DNA from: Methanospirillum hungatei | GTDB taxonomy: Archaea > Halobacteriota > Methanomicrobia > Methanomicrobiales > Methanospirillaceae | DNA length: 5,357 nt | Assembly (NCBI RefSeq): GCF_020216685.1 | Contig: NZ_JAIWNS010000251.1 | Location: 1-5,357 of the forward strand | Direction: 5' to 3' | Shown: positions 4,782 to 5,357 of the stretch, in pieces | Numbering within the stretch: the stretch's first letter is position 1 | How the letters are laid out: each line of letters starts with the position of its first letter | Notes under the pieces: generated by a model | What the model was told of the DNA's origin: nothing | The model's database searches: none | What the model saw: the letters and a program-made list of their open reading frames with translations, nothing else | Made by a program: the position numbers and the translations under genes

Positions 4782-5357
4782 ATGTGTGCTCAAGTAACCG
4801 TAATGAGAACAAATCCCTGTAATATCATTAAAGACTATAATCAACTGTTAGATATCAGTAAAATATCCGATTTTATTTCCCCGGATTCAGAGATCCTTAT
4901 AAAACTGAACCTTTCCTGGTCCTTATACTACCCCGCTTGTTCTACGGAACCCTGGCAATTGGATGGAGTTGCTAATGCATTACGCAGCAAAGGATATCAC
5001 AACCTCACAGCAACTGAAAACCGGACGGTTGTTACAAAAATAGACAAAGGTATTTCTGGAAATAAGTGGGGCCCTATTTTAGAAAAATATAAAATACCTT
5101 TCATACCATTAACCGAAACGGAATGGAAGCCATATCAAAGTCATGTAGAAACCCCTGCATTAGATGAAATATTTGAAGGAAATCATGCCATCCCCTCTTT
5201 CTTTGTTGGAAAAAACATGATTCACCTTCCGACAGTGAAAACCCATGGGCATACCACCATGACCGGAGCAATGAAGAATGCTTTTGGTGGCCTTATTACG
5301 GAACGAAGACACCATTGTCATCGGTTAATTCATGAAGTACTCGTGGATTTATTAAAA
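4782..5357 (+). CDS. DUF362-family protein, 3'-truncated by the window
   Basis: The frame is open for 192 codons to the window's end. DUF362 hallmarks are visible: an IKLNLSW strand segment (40-46) where the family has an IKPN-like motif, then STEPWQLDGVANALRSKG (54-71), the usual search-next-residue helix after a Thr-rich turn, and the diagnostic VKTHGHTTMTGAMKNAFGG (152-170) followed by a His-rich RRHHCHR. The biochemical role of the family is unsettled; some members carry ferredoxin-like 4Fe-4S domains downstream, which cannot be checked here. No signal peptide is seen, so it is probably cytoplasmic. The ATG at 4782 has AGGT 5 nt upstream; an internal ATG at 4803 is an alternative. Like fic, it is AT-richer than endA-trpS. 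It starts 18 nt after the chimera's stop but need not be functionally linked to it. Confidence 0.85.
   Translation, partial: MCAQVTVMRTNPCNIIKDYNQLLDISKISDFISPDSEILIKLNLSWSLYYPACSTEPWQLDGVANALRSKGYHNLTATENRTVVTKIDKGISGNKWGPILEKYKIPFIPLTETEWKPYQSHVETPALDEIFEGNHAIPSFFVGKNMIHLPTVKTHGHTTMTGAMKNAFGGLITERRHHCHRLIHEVLVDLLK

Overview
The window looks like chromosomal DNA of a methanogenic euryarchaeon, most likely of the order Methanomicrobiales and possibly near Methanospirillum. This rests on an archaeal two-repeat tRNA-splicing endonuclease, an archaeal-type TrpS, an archaeal-type PheS N-terminus, TATA-box promoters and short GGAG/GGTG ribosome binding sites. The placement is inference from protein style and was not tested by a search.

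Layout. Positions 1-2239 are an ordinary housekeeping pair on the + strand: the 3' part of endA (tRNA intron endonuclease, open at the left edge) and, 4 nt later, complete trpS. A T-rich terminator-like stretch follows. Positions 2240-2465 form a regulatory intergenic region with several inverted repeats, leading into an AT-richer Fic-family gene (2466-3635; class II, self-inhibited Fic with a C-terminal winged helix). Positions 3636-4121 hold no large gene. They contain a possible 41-aa hydrophobic ORF, a T7 tract, a clear TATA box (3880-3887), a 19-codon Phe/Ser-rich leader ORF (3919-3978), a 10-bp GC-rich hairpin beginning at the leader's stop, and a 27-codon ORF that overlaps the next start.

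That next ORF (4122-4763) is the oddest object in the window. Its first ~137 residues are the N-terminus of archaeal PheS, joined in frame to a second, diverged copy of the TrpS C-terminus. The copied DNA is a 206-bp direct repeat (2021-2226 and 4533-4738, 18 mismatches, 2512 bp apart). The catalytic part of PheS is absent, so this ORF cannot encode a working synthetase subunit. A full pheS must lie elsewhere. An AT-rich 40-bp stretch follows, then a DUF362-family gene that runs off the right edge.

Interpretation. The endA-trpS part is a tRNA-biology operon. The region to its right is a rearranged zone in which duplication and deletion left a pheS remnant with its apparent promoter and Phe-rich leader, and a fic gene lies between the two trpS 3' copies. 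The two most unusual things are the in-frame PheS::TrpS chimera and the arrangement promoter / Phe-rich leader peptide / hairpin / pheS start, which resembles the bacterial leader-peptide attenuators of aminoacyl-tRNA synthetase and amino-acid operons.
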